NCBI GenBank assembly: GCA_023423675.1
Contig: JAFAFD010000261.1
Coordinates: 1-58,159 of the forward strand
From: Pseudomonadota bacterium
GTDB taxonomy: Bacteria; Pseudomonadota; Gammaproteobacteria; Xanthomonadales; Xanthomonadaceae
Length of the DNA: 58,159 nucleotides
Direction: 5' to 3'
Shown: positions 23,563-32,261 of the stretch, piece by piece
How positions within the stretch are numbered: position 1 is the first letter of the stretch
How the letters are laid out: each line of letters starts with the position of its first letter
Made by a program: the position numbers and the translations under genes
Notes under the pieces: generated by a model
What the model was told of the DNA's origin: nothing
What the model saw: only the letters and a program-made list of their open reading frames with translations
The model's database searches: none

Positions 23563-23988
23563 ATGCAAGGGCATCAACACCCGCACGAGAAGAACGCCGA
23601 CTGTCATTGCGTGGCATGCCGGCCGCTTGAACGCCCCTGTGATTGTGAGGGCTGCATGAGGCTGATGAGTGGCTCGGGCAAGCCGCCAGCGCAGGGTATC
23701 GGTGTCAAGGGTATCGAGCCCAGGCCCATTGAACTGACGCCGAGCCAGGAAATGTACGTCAACTGGAAGGCTGTAGGCGCCTTGCCTCCGTTCCAGATGT
23801 TCGTTCACGAGCAGGCTCCATGTCCGCCCGACCGCTGCCAGCAGCAGTGGGCTATCGACTACGGTGTGCGCTACGGCGCCCAGGTCGGAGACAGGGTGCT
23901 GCTGGAGCGCTATGCCCAGTGGCACCAGGCGAAAGGCTACTGGCCAGACGAAACGATCCTCGGTCAACCGGTTGAAGGAGCGAATTAA
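23563..23988 (+). CDS. Cysteine-rich phage protein
   Basis: The first 35 residues contain a cluster of His and Cys (QGHQHPHEKNADCHCVACRP, then PCDCEGC), which looks like a metal-binding knot. The remaining 100 residues are a compact domain with WKAVGALPPFQMFVHEQAPC and DYGVRYGAQVGDRV. The gene lies among virion genes and overlaps the next by one base. No family recognised; a small zinc- or iron-binding virion or assembly protein is plausible. Confidence 0.6.
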   Translation: MQGHQHPHEKNADCHCVACRPLERPCDCEGCMRLMSGSGKPPAQGIGVKGIEPRPIELTPSQEMYVNWKAVGALPPFQMFVHEQAPCPPDRCQQQWAIDYGVRYGAQVGDRVLLERYAQWHQAKGYWPDETILGQPVEGAN

Positions 23989-24845
23989 TGGCCGACACCA
24001 TCGACCTGGACGGCGAAAAATTCGTCTCTCCATCATTCGTCACCAGTGCGACATCGCTCGACGACATCTATACCGCCTGGGTGGCCGACTTCCAAGGCCC
24101 AACGACGGCCTATAACCCTAGCTGGCCGAGCACCGATGATAGTGCGACGCTGCTACCAATCCCGCCGTTGTGGACCGGCGGCGCCGATAGGTTGGTTGTT
24201 TCTACCGAGTGCGGTGTGGAGATTGTCCCCTACCAGTTCACCTCGGCCAGTACGCACTACTCACAGGCGATCGCAGGAGTTAGCCGGTACTACTCGATCA
24301 ACTGCGGGCTGCGCCTGGCGATTATCTTCCACCCGACTGGTGTCGACTCAGGTATTACCAGCTTTTCGGGCAACTACAACGCCGACCTGGCGCTATTTCG
24401 CGGCACGCATAACCGATCCAGTGAAAACGTCCAATTCGTGGCGCGTGTCGTTCCGGGCAGGCAAATCGATGTGGCCATCAAGAACACCGCCCAAACTGCT
24501 GGACTCCCCATCAAGCTGGTGGTCCTCAACGGCACCACTGTGGTGTCTTCCACCGACCTGACTACGATCGTTCAGGGTGGTGTCACACTGGTGACATGTT
24601 CCATCTACGGTGGAACCGTCTCGGGCACCGTCGTGGACCAGGCTGGCCAGCCTGCTACCCGCATCGTCCATGTTCACGAGCGCGAAACAGGGTCGGTGAT
24701 TGGTAGAGGACGCAGCGACTCATCAGGTCTGTTCGAAATTCCAGTCATCGCGAAGGTGGGTACCACCATGTACGTAGTCGGCCTGGACGATGAGAACTCG
24801 CCGCTGATCAATGCTGTGATCGCCGATCGCATCGTGCTGGAGTAG
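23988..24845 (+). CDS. Virion protein with C-terminal carboxypeptidase-regulatory-like fold
   Basis: This 285-residue protein has a beta-rich, mildly repetitive N-terminal part (residues 1-205). The C-terminal 75 residues have the pattern SGTVVDQAGQPATRIVHVHE then GRGRSDSSGLFEIPV, as in carboxypeptidase-regulatory/transthyretin-like domains. Such domains are common as surface extensions on phage tail and fibre proteins. It is two bases upstream of the large 987-residue protein and probably forms part of the tail or a side fibre. Confidence 0.6.
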   Translation: MADTIDLDGEKFVSPSFVTSATSLDDIYTAWVADFQGPTTAYNPSWPSTDDSATLLPIPPLWTGGADRLVVSTECGVEIVPYQFTSASTHYSQAIAGVSRYYSINCGLRLAIIFHPTGVDSGITSFSGNYNADLALFRGTHNRSSENVQFVARVVPGRQIDVAIKNTAQTAGLPIKLVVLNGTTVVSSTDLTTIVQGGVTLVTCSIYGGTVSGTVVDQAGQPATRIVHVHERETGSVIGRGRSDSSGLFEIPVIAKVGTTMYVVGLDDENSPLINAVIADRIVLE

Positions 24846-24847
24846 CT

Positions 24848-27811
24848 ATGACCACGGGCGTAGAGCTGCGTTTTGACGCAGTACCCAGCGGCTACGTCCC
24901 CTCCAGCAGTCGCAACGTCACGCTGGGTGGCGGCCCGCCGGCGAACCTTCCCGAAGGAACCATCGGAGCTTGGGGCATTCAGCCACCGCTGCTCTCGCGC
25001 GATGCCCGGGTAGTGCGGACAATCCTTCCGGACCCGCACGCATCGGCGGATCTCGACTTCTCTACCGTTGACCCCGGCTACGTGCCGCCAGCGTCCAATG
25101 CTGTGCTGCTTCAGTGGGGTGAGTTGCCGCCGGTAGAGGGCCAAACGGTTTTCCCGGGCGGATTCAGCGATTCCATGGTACCGCCACCGGCGATCCGTAC
25201 TCAGTATCGCTTTGTGTTGCCTGTAGGATCGTCGCACCAAGTGTTCGGCGCCGCCAAGGCTTGGAAGTACAGCACGTTCGTTTCGGCCTACGGCTTCAAT
25301 TCGAACGTCATCGGATCCCACAACGCACAGAACAAGCACCGAACGGTTCAGCCGACCGGATTTGTCGCCTACCAGAGCGGGCAGGCGAACATCATCAACC
25401 GAAACCGCTATGTGGCGGCCGGCAACATTGCGCCGCCGCCGTGGGGCGCGAATCCCACGGTTTGGCTGTACACCCGCTACCTGAAGCCTGGCGGCCTACT
25501 GGCGACCGCGATCCCGGATGTCCACCGCATCAGCCACGAACGCCAGTTCGTGCAGCTCAATGCTGGTGTTCCAGCGCCAGGCATGGGGACGGCATGGGTC
25601 AGTCAGGGAACGCGCGTTCTGGAGCCCATTGGCACGTTTCTGGATGCCGTGGCCAGACCTATGGTCGGCGGCACGCGCTTCTTGGAGCCGCCAGGCTGGG
25701 ATTCCTCGGCATTCGGCACGCGGATCATTCCCGAGTCGCAGACGGTCGCGCCTCAAGGCTTCGCCGAGTTGTGGGGGCAGCAGGCGATCAACAACTGGCT
25801 CACCTTTGCCGAGCCGGCCGGATTCCAGAGCACCGTCCAGGAAGAATACCGCTGGGGCCGCGCAGACGTGTGGAACCTGCGCCAGTACGTGGTCCAGGAG
25901 TACGACCCGGACAGCGAGTTGAACCCGCCACCCTGGTCGCAGTGGACGCTGGTGGAGAACCGAAACCGTCAAGTGGGCACCATCGGCATGCCTTCGCCGC
26001 CAGCCGGCTTCCCGCAGATCGACAACAATGCCAGGCCGATCCTGCCAGGCGGCGTGGCGCCGCCGCAGATCACCACCGCAGCCATGATTGCCTACGGCCG
26101 CCGTTACCTGCCGCTGGAAGGCATCGAACCGCCGCCGATCCTGAATTGGCATGCCGTCTACAACGGCGCGAGGGTGTTGGTGCCGACCGGGAATGCGCAA
26201 AGCGCTTTCGGTGTTGCGAGACTGGAGAACACGCGGCGTTACTTCGACCGCATCGGCGGCTTCGACTCGGCGGATATCGGCATCGCGTTCATCGATTTCG
26301 CCATTCGCGGTATCAGCATCGAGCCGCGCTACAGCATCGAGCCGCCGGATATCAAGTTGCCCGAGGTCAAGCTGTACACGCGCTATGTCGATCCGGCAAG
26401 CAACGACATGCTGAACATGGGCCTGGCGGCTCTGTCGATCCACTTCAACGCGATAGGGCCGAGGTGGGCGCACAAAGACCTGTTCGGCGATCCGCGCATC
26501 CACAACGTGACGCCGGAGGTCGCGACCTTCGGGGCGAACGCCGAGGAATTCGGTTCGGCCTTCGTGCGCCTGCAATGGCGTCCGGTGGCGCCGGACGGCA
26601 GCAACATGCAGTTGTTCGGCCAGGCAAAGATCGCCGACCGCAAGCAGACCATCACGGTTCCAGGCACCAACCTGCTCAGGATGGGCGACAAGCTGGTGGT
26701 GACCAAGACCGGCGCGCCGCCGTACTCGCCGCAGAACATCATGGTTGATCAGGCGGTTAACACCGGAGCGGTGCTCGGAAAGCCCGGTCTGAATCAGTAC
26801 GTCCTGTACGCGACAGGCATCCGGGCGCCGGACATCGAGGAGCCGACGGTGCGCATCATGGGAGTGAACATCGACGCCGGCATCAAGGTGGACGGCTACG
26901 GCCTGCCAGCCGTGAGCTTGAAGCTGCGCAAGCTTACGGTGGACGAATGGCCCGACGCTGAAGTGTTCCAGCCATCCAAGCCGCGTCTCACGCCGCACAC
27001 CATCTGGGCGGTGAAGGAGGCACCCGAGCAGGCTAAGCAGAACCATCCAGCCGGTAACCTGCACTATGTAGGGGAAACGCTGGTTTATCCTCCGGGCGAG
27101 CGGTTCGGCTCGGCGCGCATCAGCACCTACTTGGGCATCCTCAAGCCATTCCCGCTGGGCGACGTGTCGAAGGTGGGTGAGCACGCGATCTACCTGAAAC
27201 GTCGCTACCTAGAGCCGCGGGGTCTGCAGGCGTATCGCATGGGGTGGGCGATCGTGGGTGATGGCACCCAGTTCGTGGCGCAGTTCGCCGGTGCTGATTC
27301 GATGTCACTGGGGGCGCCTGCTGTAGCCCGTGGCCCCTACTACGGCCCGCAAACGGTTCGGCCTGCTGGTCTGCTGGCCCCTGGCCCAGGTGGGGCGACA
27401 TGGGTATCGCTGCTGGATCGTCGACTCCAGATGACCGGACTCTCGTCGCTGGCTATGGGGTATTCGCGTGGAGAGGGTCCGTACCAGTGGCAGTCGCTGC
27501 ATGTTGGGCCGCCGATGCCGACCATTCCAAGCGGTACCGACACATCAGCATTCGGCACAGCCTGGGTTTCGCTGCGGGTACGAGGGGTTGAGCCGGACGG
27601 CTGGGAGTCGTTCATCTGCGAATACGACCCGTCGCACTTCGCGGATCGCATGCGAGTCCGCAACGTCTTCATCCCACCGGGTCCAAATGCCCAGTCCGTG
27701 GCACCTGTAGGGTTGGATTCAGTGGGTGTGGGCGTGCCCAATGTGCGGCCAGGTGTCCACTACATCCGCCCTGACGGCAACGCCGATCAGTACCGCAAAG
27801 GAGCCTTCTGA
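24848..27811 (+). CDS. Large repeat-built tail protein, 987 residues
   Basis: The protein is made of many degenerate repeats of about 30-35 residues. Each has aromatic/Gly turns and a core like GxxSxxFGxAxV followed by RxVxPxG (for example SAFGTRIIPESQTVAPQGF and SAFGTAWVSLRVRGVEPDGW). This suggests a repeated beta fold such as a long spike or a tail tube wall. There is no membrane segment. It sits in the tail gene block and shares one base with the next gene. Host-surface contact is possible. Confidence 0.65.
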   Translation: MTTGVELRFDAVPSGYVPSSSRNVTLGGGPPANLPEGTIGAWGIQPPLLSRDARVVRTILPDPHASADLDFSTVDPGYVPPASNAVLLQWGELPPVEGQTVFPGGFSDSMVPPPAIRTQYRFVLPVGSSHQVFGAAKAWKYSTFVSAYGFNSNVIGSHNAQNKHRTVQPTGFVAYQSGQANIINRNRYVAAGNIAPPPWGANPTVWLYTRYLKPGGLLATAIPDVHRISHERQFVQLNAGVPAPGMGTAWVSQGTRVLEPIGTFLDAVARPMVGGTRFLEPPGWDSSAFGTRIIPESQTVAPQGFAELWGQQAINNWLTFAEPAGFQSTVQEEYRWGRADVWNLRQYVVQEYDPDSELNPPPWSQWTLVENRNRQVGTIGMPSPPAGFPQIDNNARPILPGGVAPPQITTAAMIAYGRRYLPLEGIEPPPILNWHAVYNGARVLVPTGNAQSAFGVARLENTRRYFDRIGGFDSADIGIAFIDFAIRGISIEPRYSIEPPDIKLPEVKLYTRYVDPASNDMLNMGLAALSIHFNAIGPRWAHKDLFGDPRIHNVTPEVATFGANAEEFGSAFVRLQWRPVAPDGSNMQLFGQAKIADRKQTITVPGTNLLRMGDKLVVTKTGAPPYSPQNIMVDQAVNTGAVLGKPGLNQYVLYATGIRAPDIEEPTVRIMGVNIDAGIKVDGYGLPAVSLKLRKLTVDEWPDAEVFQPSKPRLTPHTIWAVKEAPEQAKQNHPAGNLHYVGETLVYPPGERFGSARISTYLGILKPFPLGDVSKVGEHAIYLKRRYLEPRGLQAYRMGWAIVGDGTQFVAQFAGADSMSLGAPAVARGPYYGPQTVRPAGLLAPGPGGATWVSLLDRRLQMTGLSSLAMGYSRGEGPYQWQSLHVGPPMPTIPSGTDTSAFGTAWVSLRVRGVEPDGWESFICEYDPSHFADRMRVRNVFIPPGPNAQSVAPVGLDSVGVGVPNVRPGVHYIRPDGNADQYRKGAF

Positions 27812-29001
27812 TGGCCACGACTTCCCTGGTGCCGCTGGCCGGCATCAACAACGTCGCCGAAGATGCCGCGCTGCAACGCGGCGGCGAGAGCCCGAGGCTC
27901 TATGTGCGTGACGCGGTGAACATAGACCTGTCGCCGGCCGGCAAGGCGCAACTGCGGGCCTCTTCGCGCCAGGTCACGGACCAGCCGTTCCGCCAACTCT
28001 GGCAAAGCCCACTGCACGGCGACGCCTTCGGCGCCCTGGGCGACCAGTGGGGAAAGGTCGATCCGCATTCATGGACGTTCGAGCCGCTCGCACAGATCGG
28101 CGAAGGGGACCTGTCCCACGAGGTGCTGAACAATCGGGTGTGCGTCGCCGGAACGGCGGGCATCTTCACCTACGATGGCGCGAAGGCCGAGCGCTTGACG
28201 CTGGACACCCCGGCGCCGCCGCTGCTGGTGGCAGGCGCCGGATCGTTGAGTCAAGGCACCTACGGCGCGGCTGTGGCGTGGCTGCGCGGCCCCCAAGAGT
28301 CGGCGCCGTCGCTGATCGCCTTCGCGGACGTGACCGATGCCGGCGCGCTGGAAGTCACCTTTCCGCTGTGCCTGGATGCCAGCGTTACCGGCGCGCGCCT
28401 CTACCTGACGCGAGCGAATGGCGGCGAGCTGCTGTTGGCCGGCGACTACCCGCTGGGCGCGGCCACGCTCATCCTGCCGACGCTACCGGAGCTGGGTCGA
28501 CCGGCGCAGTTCCGCCACCTGTCGCCCATGCCCACCGGCAAGTACCTGGCGTACTGGCGCGGGCGCCTGCTGACCGCGCGCGCTAACGTGCTGCGATTCT
28601 CCGAAGCGCTGACGTACCACCTGCATGATGAGCGTTACGGGTTCGTGCAGATGCCCCAGCGCATTACCTTCCTGCAGCCGGTGGACGGCGGGATCTGGGT
28701 GGGGCAGGTTGATCACGTCGCCTTTCTCGATGGTATCGACCCGGCAAGCCTGAGCGTGTCGCGCCGTGCATCGCGGGCTCCGGTGCCTGGTAGTGCGATC
28801 CTGGTCCCCGCCGAGGCGGTAGGCACCAACGCATCACCGGATGGCTCGCCGGTCGCCGTGTGGCTGGCGGAGAACGGCTACGTCATGGGCACCAGCAGTG
28901 GCGCCATCGCCGAAGTTCATGCAGGCGTGCTCACCGGTATCACCGGCCGTGCCGGTACCTCTGTAGTGTTCGACCGCCGTCTGCTGACGGCTGTAAGCTG
29001 A
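27811..29001 (+). CDS. Tail structural protein, 396 residues
   Basis: The protein starts MATTSLVPLAGINNVAEDAA, a frequent opening in podovirus virion proteins. The rest is beta-rich with repeated strand-turn units, for example YGAAVAWLRGPQESAPS, LYLTRANGGELLLAGDYPLG and FLQPVDGGIWVGQVDHVAF, which could form a propeller. It follows the 987-residue protein and precedes a short intergenic region with a hairpin. It probably belongs to the tail hub or tube. No enzymatic motif is visible. Confidence 0.6.
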   Translation: MATTSLVPLAGINNVAEDAALQRGGESPRLYVRDAVNIDLSPAGKAQLRASSRQVTDQPFRQLWQSPLHGDAFGALGDQWGKVDPHSWTFEPLAQIGEGDLSHEVLNNRVCVAGTAGIFTYDGAKAERLTLDTPAPPLLVAGAGSLSQGTYGAAVAWLRGPQESAPSLIAFADVTDAGALEVTFPLCLDASVTGARLYLTRANGGELLLAGDYPLGAATLILPTLPELGRPAQFRHLSPMPTGKYLAYWRGRLLTARANVLRFSEALTYHLHDERYGFVQMPQRITFLQPVDGGIWVGQVDHVAFLDGIDPASLSVSRRASRAPVPGSAILVPAEAVGTNASPDGSPVAVWLAENGYVMGTSSGAIAEVHAGVLTGITGRAGTSVVFDRRLLTAVS

Positions 29002-29032
29002 ATCACCCCGAATATCGGGCTTTCAATCGCTG

Positions 29033-29044
29033 CGCAGGAGTGCG
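29033..29044 (+). promoter_or_regulatory. GGAG-in-loop hairpin, copy C
   Basis: CGCA and TGCG flank GGAG just before a tiny frame starting at 29047. It is the same 12-base unit as at 23549. Confidence 0.45.
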
Positions 29045-29046
29045 GC

Positions 29047-29082
29047 ATGGGACTTCGGAGAGAACCCTATGCAACGCATTAG
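29047..29082 (+). CDS. Possible 11-codon leader frame overlapping the next gene
   Basis: ATG at 29047, with GGAG in a hairpin loop upstream, opens the peptide MGLRREPYATH and stops at 29080-29082. The next gene starts inside it at 29069. Its translation could couple or block translation of that gene. Evidence is only the start signal and the overlap. Confidence 0.3.
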   Translation: MGLRREPYATH

Positions 29083-29659
29083 CAGCGCTCTGCGCAAAGA
29101 ACTGGCCGCCGACCTGGCCACTGGTAGCTTCGACATCACCGAAAACGGCATTGCCTTCCCGCGGCTCAGCGTACTGGCCGGTGGCGAATACTTCGGCCGC
29201 ATCAACAGCGGCGAGTGGGAGAAGGAAGGTGACAACCTGATCCCCACCGAGGGCCTGGCGCACATCCTCAACATTGCGCTGGGCAGCAAGCCCAAGGTGT
29301 CGTATTTCCTGGCCCTGTTCGCCGGGACGGCAGCACCTGCTGCCAACTGGACCGCCGCCAACTTCGCCGCGGTGGCCTCGGAGATCACCAGCATGACCGA
29401 GGGTTACACCAGCGCTACCCGCCCAGCCTGGACGCCAACCGATACCGCTACCGGTTCCATCGACAACATGAACGCGGTCGCGACCGTAACCATCGCCACG
29501 GCGTCGCAACTCAACGTCAACGGCGCCGCGTTGCTGACCAACAGCACCAAGGGTGGCACCACGGGTGCGCTGGTATCGGCGTCGAAGTACGCGGCGACTC
29601 GTGTGTTCCAGAACGGCGACACCTACGATATCGGCTACCGGCTGAACCTGACTGTCTAA
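29069..29659 (+). CDS. Conserved virion protein, 196 residues
   Basis: The start MQRISSALRKELAADLATGS has a GGAGA site 8 bases upstream. The product is Ala/Thr-rich and predicted beta-rich in its second half, with segments FAGTAAPAANWTAANFAA and VATVTIATASQLNVNG. Proteins of this type are found in tail modules of podoviruses and resemble tail tube or minor tail proteins. Function within the tail is unassigned. The gene ends four bases before the 865-residue protein. Confidence 0.6.
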   Translation: MQRISSALRKELAADLATGSFDITENGIAFPRLSVLAGGEYFGRINSGEWEKEGDNLIPTEGLAHILNIALGSKPKVSYFLALFAGTAAPAANWTAANFAAVASEITSMTEGYTSATRPAWTPTDTATGSIDNMNAVATVTIATASQLNVNGAALLTNSTKGGTTGALVSASKYAATRVFQNGDTYDIGYRLNLTV

Positions 29660-29663
29660 GCCG

Positions 29664-32261
29664 ATGTATTCGCCGCGCCCCTACGGACGTTTCGCGGAAG
29701 ACGCGGAGCTTTCCGCCGACGATGCCGCCGCTGTCGAGCGGCTGGCCAGGAACCTGACGAACTTCAAGCAGGCGTCTGACCTCGCCAACCTGAAGCGCGT
29801 TGCGGACCTGCCCAGCGGCCGGCAGGCGGTGGCCATCGACATGGGCGGAGTGTTTCGCATCCTGGTGCTCGAGCAGCATGAGCTTCCGCAATTCCGTTTC
29901 GACGGGGTGGCACAGACCAACATCCCCATGCTGTTCTCCGGCGTCATCACCCGCGCCCAGGTGCTGACCGATGGGCAGGGCGTTGGCATAAGGTTGACCG
30001 AGCAGGCCCGGCGCCGGCTGGTGGCCTACGACCCGAAAGCGGCGCTTCCGCCGAAGGACGTGGCGTTGCAACGCTTCGTCATCAAGTACGAACCTCGTTT
30101 CCAATACTTCGAGCCGCGCGAGCAGGGCATCTACACATTCACTCAGTACGTCAAGCAGCGCCCGACCTGGTACAGCGGCGCCATGGCCGAGGTCATGCAG
30201 GTGGCTGGCGGATATGGGCGGCAGGTCATGGCCGAACTGCCAGAGGACGACCTTGAGCGCGCAAGGATGCTGATTCCTGAGCGCTACATGCACCGCATCC
30301 GCCAGGAAGTCGGCAACGTTCGGCTGCCGGCCTACACTGGCTTTCCGGACGAGCAAGGCCAGTTCAAATGTGACTACCTCGCCAGCCGCTGCAACGCCGT
30401 CGCTTTCGATGCCGGCAACAGTCCGTGGTTGCTGCAGATCAATGCGCGGGGCGTCTACGCGATGCCGCTTCCTGTGGTGCCGGCCACCACCACCGAGGCT
30501 TTCCGTGACTACGTGCTGGATGTTGGTGACGACGAGTTGCTGAAGCTTCTGGACCGCTTCGGCGGCATGCCTACTGGTGAGGGGTTCCCACAGCCGGAAC
30601 AGGAGTTCGAGGCGTGGCGCCGGGCCGGCGTCATCGTCAAGGTCTGCGACACCGCCGACTTCTACAATTTCGAGGCCATGTACGCGGCGTGTGGCTGGGC
30701 GGTGAACAGCCGAGGCACCGAGGGCTTCAACACCTGCTGGACCTATGACGACGCCGGCCTGATGCAGGTCCATGCGTACAAGATGAGTCTGTCGCTGGCC
30801 CCGGCGGAGAACCAGGGGCGACTGAAGAACACCTGGAATTTCGATGATCCAGACGATGCAGCGAAACTCAACGCCTACCTGGCCCAGGTCTATGGCGCGC
30901 TGACCGATGGCACCGCCAGAGAACTGGCCATCAAGTATAAGATTCGGCGGGTGCCGGCTGGTGAGATTCTCTCGCGCGCCTCTTCGGCCAGCGGCCCGGA
31001 TCTGGACTACTGGGACAGCCTGGAACTACCTCCCATCGCCACCCACCAGGGCCGCGTGTCGCGCGTCGCCAGTGGCCCTTTCTACTGGCCGTCCAAGGTC
31101 TTGAAGTCCTGCACCCGCCTGAAGTTCCCCGAACTGACGGGGCAGGGGTGCGAGTCCTTCCCGCATATCTCGCCCGACTATTCCGGCGGCGCAGTGAAGT
31201 GCGACACCATAGTCTTCGGCTGCTATGTCGAGGACCAATTGCGTGTCATCAAGTATTTCTACGACGAACGCAAGTTCCAGCAGGAAACGACAAGTACGTT
31301 CGAGCAGTACATGATCGTCGGCCAGTGGGAGAAGACCGAGACCTTCGGCCTCAGCGGGCTGATGGGGTTCTTATACACGACCGACTTCGACGATCGGCAG
31401 GAGCAGCCGGCGGTAACGGTCCATACCAACATCGTCGGCACCGATATGGGCTACGGCAACCCGGCTTACTCCACTCCGCCGACGCTTTGGTGCGTCGGCG
31501 GCGTGAGCCGGTCCAGGTATTACATGCACCGCACCACGGTAGACACTACCGAGACGTTTACCCTGGACGTGGCGGCGCTGGTGCCGGTGTTCGAGCGCGA
31601 TTGCATGCTCTACGCCTACCAGGACCATACCGGGGGACGCAGTTCCCACGAGGAAACGACGCAGGGCTCTGTGCCTGATCCCACGTCCTACGAACTCTGG
31701 TGCTACGACGACATCTGGCACTGGATGGGGCAGACGCGGAACGGGAACCGGGGCGACCCGCCATCCAAGGATGGGGTGCCTGTCTATGTCGACACGCTGG
31801 TCTACAGCCCCACCGAAATCAGCGACTTCGCCGAGAGTGGCAACTGGCTGAACCTGCCACCTGGCGGGTTTCTGGATGTCACGGGCATCTGTGGGCCGTA
31901 CACCTACCGCAACTCCGTCCACAACGCCAACGGCGTCATCATCGGCGGCGAGGCGCCAGGCTTCGACCCGTACCGGAAGGACACCCAGTACCCCAACGAG
32001 AGTAGCGGGCGCCTGAGTGTGTGCCTGTCCGTGGCCGGCGCTGTTCAGGTCAACAAGGACATGCCGCACTCGTGGTACTGGGGCTTCTCGCCCGAGAACG
32101 ACTTTTACTTCTACCGCGACGCCGTGCATGTCGCCATCGGCGACGCCCGGTACGCCAGCATCTACGAGACGGGCCAGGATGGACTGCGCCGCCGCTGGGG
32201 GCATACCGCACTTGCCGATCACAAGGCGGCCCACCACTTCATAGGGGTTATCAATGAGTGA
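29664..32261 (+). CDS. Large tail protein, 865 residues
   Basis: This long soluble protein has a helical N-terminus (AAAVERLARNLTNFKQASDLA) and many Tyr/Trp-rich segments. It includes DYWDSLELPP, FHWGF-type aromatic clusters and two Cys-rich stretches such as CYVEDQLRV. No glycosidase or protease motif is clear. Its place between tail genes and the downstream repeat protein, with an eight-base overlap, suggests a central tail component, perhaps the hub. The start is preceded by a weak ribosome site. Confidence 0.6.
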   Translation: MYSPRPYGRFAEDAELSADDAAAVERLARNLTNFKQASDLANLKRVADLPSGRQAVAIDMGGVFRILVLEQHELPQFRFDGVAQTNIPMLFSGVITRAQVLTDGQGVGIRLTEQARRRLVAYDPKAALPPKDVALQRFVIKYEPRFQYFEPREQGIYTFTQYVKQRPTWYSGAMAEVMQVAGGYGRQVMAELPEDDLERARMLIPERYMHRIRQEVGNVRLPAYTGFPDEQGQFKCDYLASRCNAVAFDAGNSPWLLQINARGVYAMPLPVVPATTTEAFRDYVLDVGDDELLKLLDRFGGMPTGEGFPQPEQEFEAWRRAGVIVKVCDTADFYNFEAMYAACGWAVNSRGTEGFNTCWTYDDAGLMQVHAYKMSLSLAPAENQGRLKNTWNFDDPDDAAKLNAYLAQVYGALTDGTARELAIKYKIRRVPAGEILSRASSASGPDLDYWDSLELPPIATHQGRVSRVASGPFYWPSKVLKSCTRLKFPELTGQGCESFPHISPDYSGGAVKCDTIVFGCYVEDQLRVIKYFYDERKFQQETTSTFEQYMIVGQWEKTETFGLSGLMGFLYTTDFDDRQEQPAVTVHTNIVGTDMGYGNPAYSTPPTLWCVGGVSRSRYYMHRTTVDTTETFTLDVAALVPVFERDCMLYAYQDHTGGRSSHEETTQGSVPDPTSYELWCYDDIWHWMGQTRNGNRGDPPSKDGVPVYVDTLVYSPTEISDFAESGNWLNLPPGGFLDVTGICGPYTYRNSVHNANGVIIGGEAPGFDPYRKDTQYPNESSGRLSVCLSVAGAVQVNKDMPHSWYWGFSPENDFYFYRDAVHVAIGDARYASIYETGQDGLRRRWGHTALADHKAAHHFIGVINE

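Noticed and set aside
25496..27184. 562-codon minus-strand frame opposite the 987-residue tail protein
   Set aside because: It is an antisense shadow rich in Arg/His. The plus-strand protein shows clear periodic repeats.
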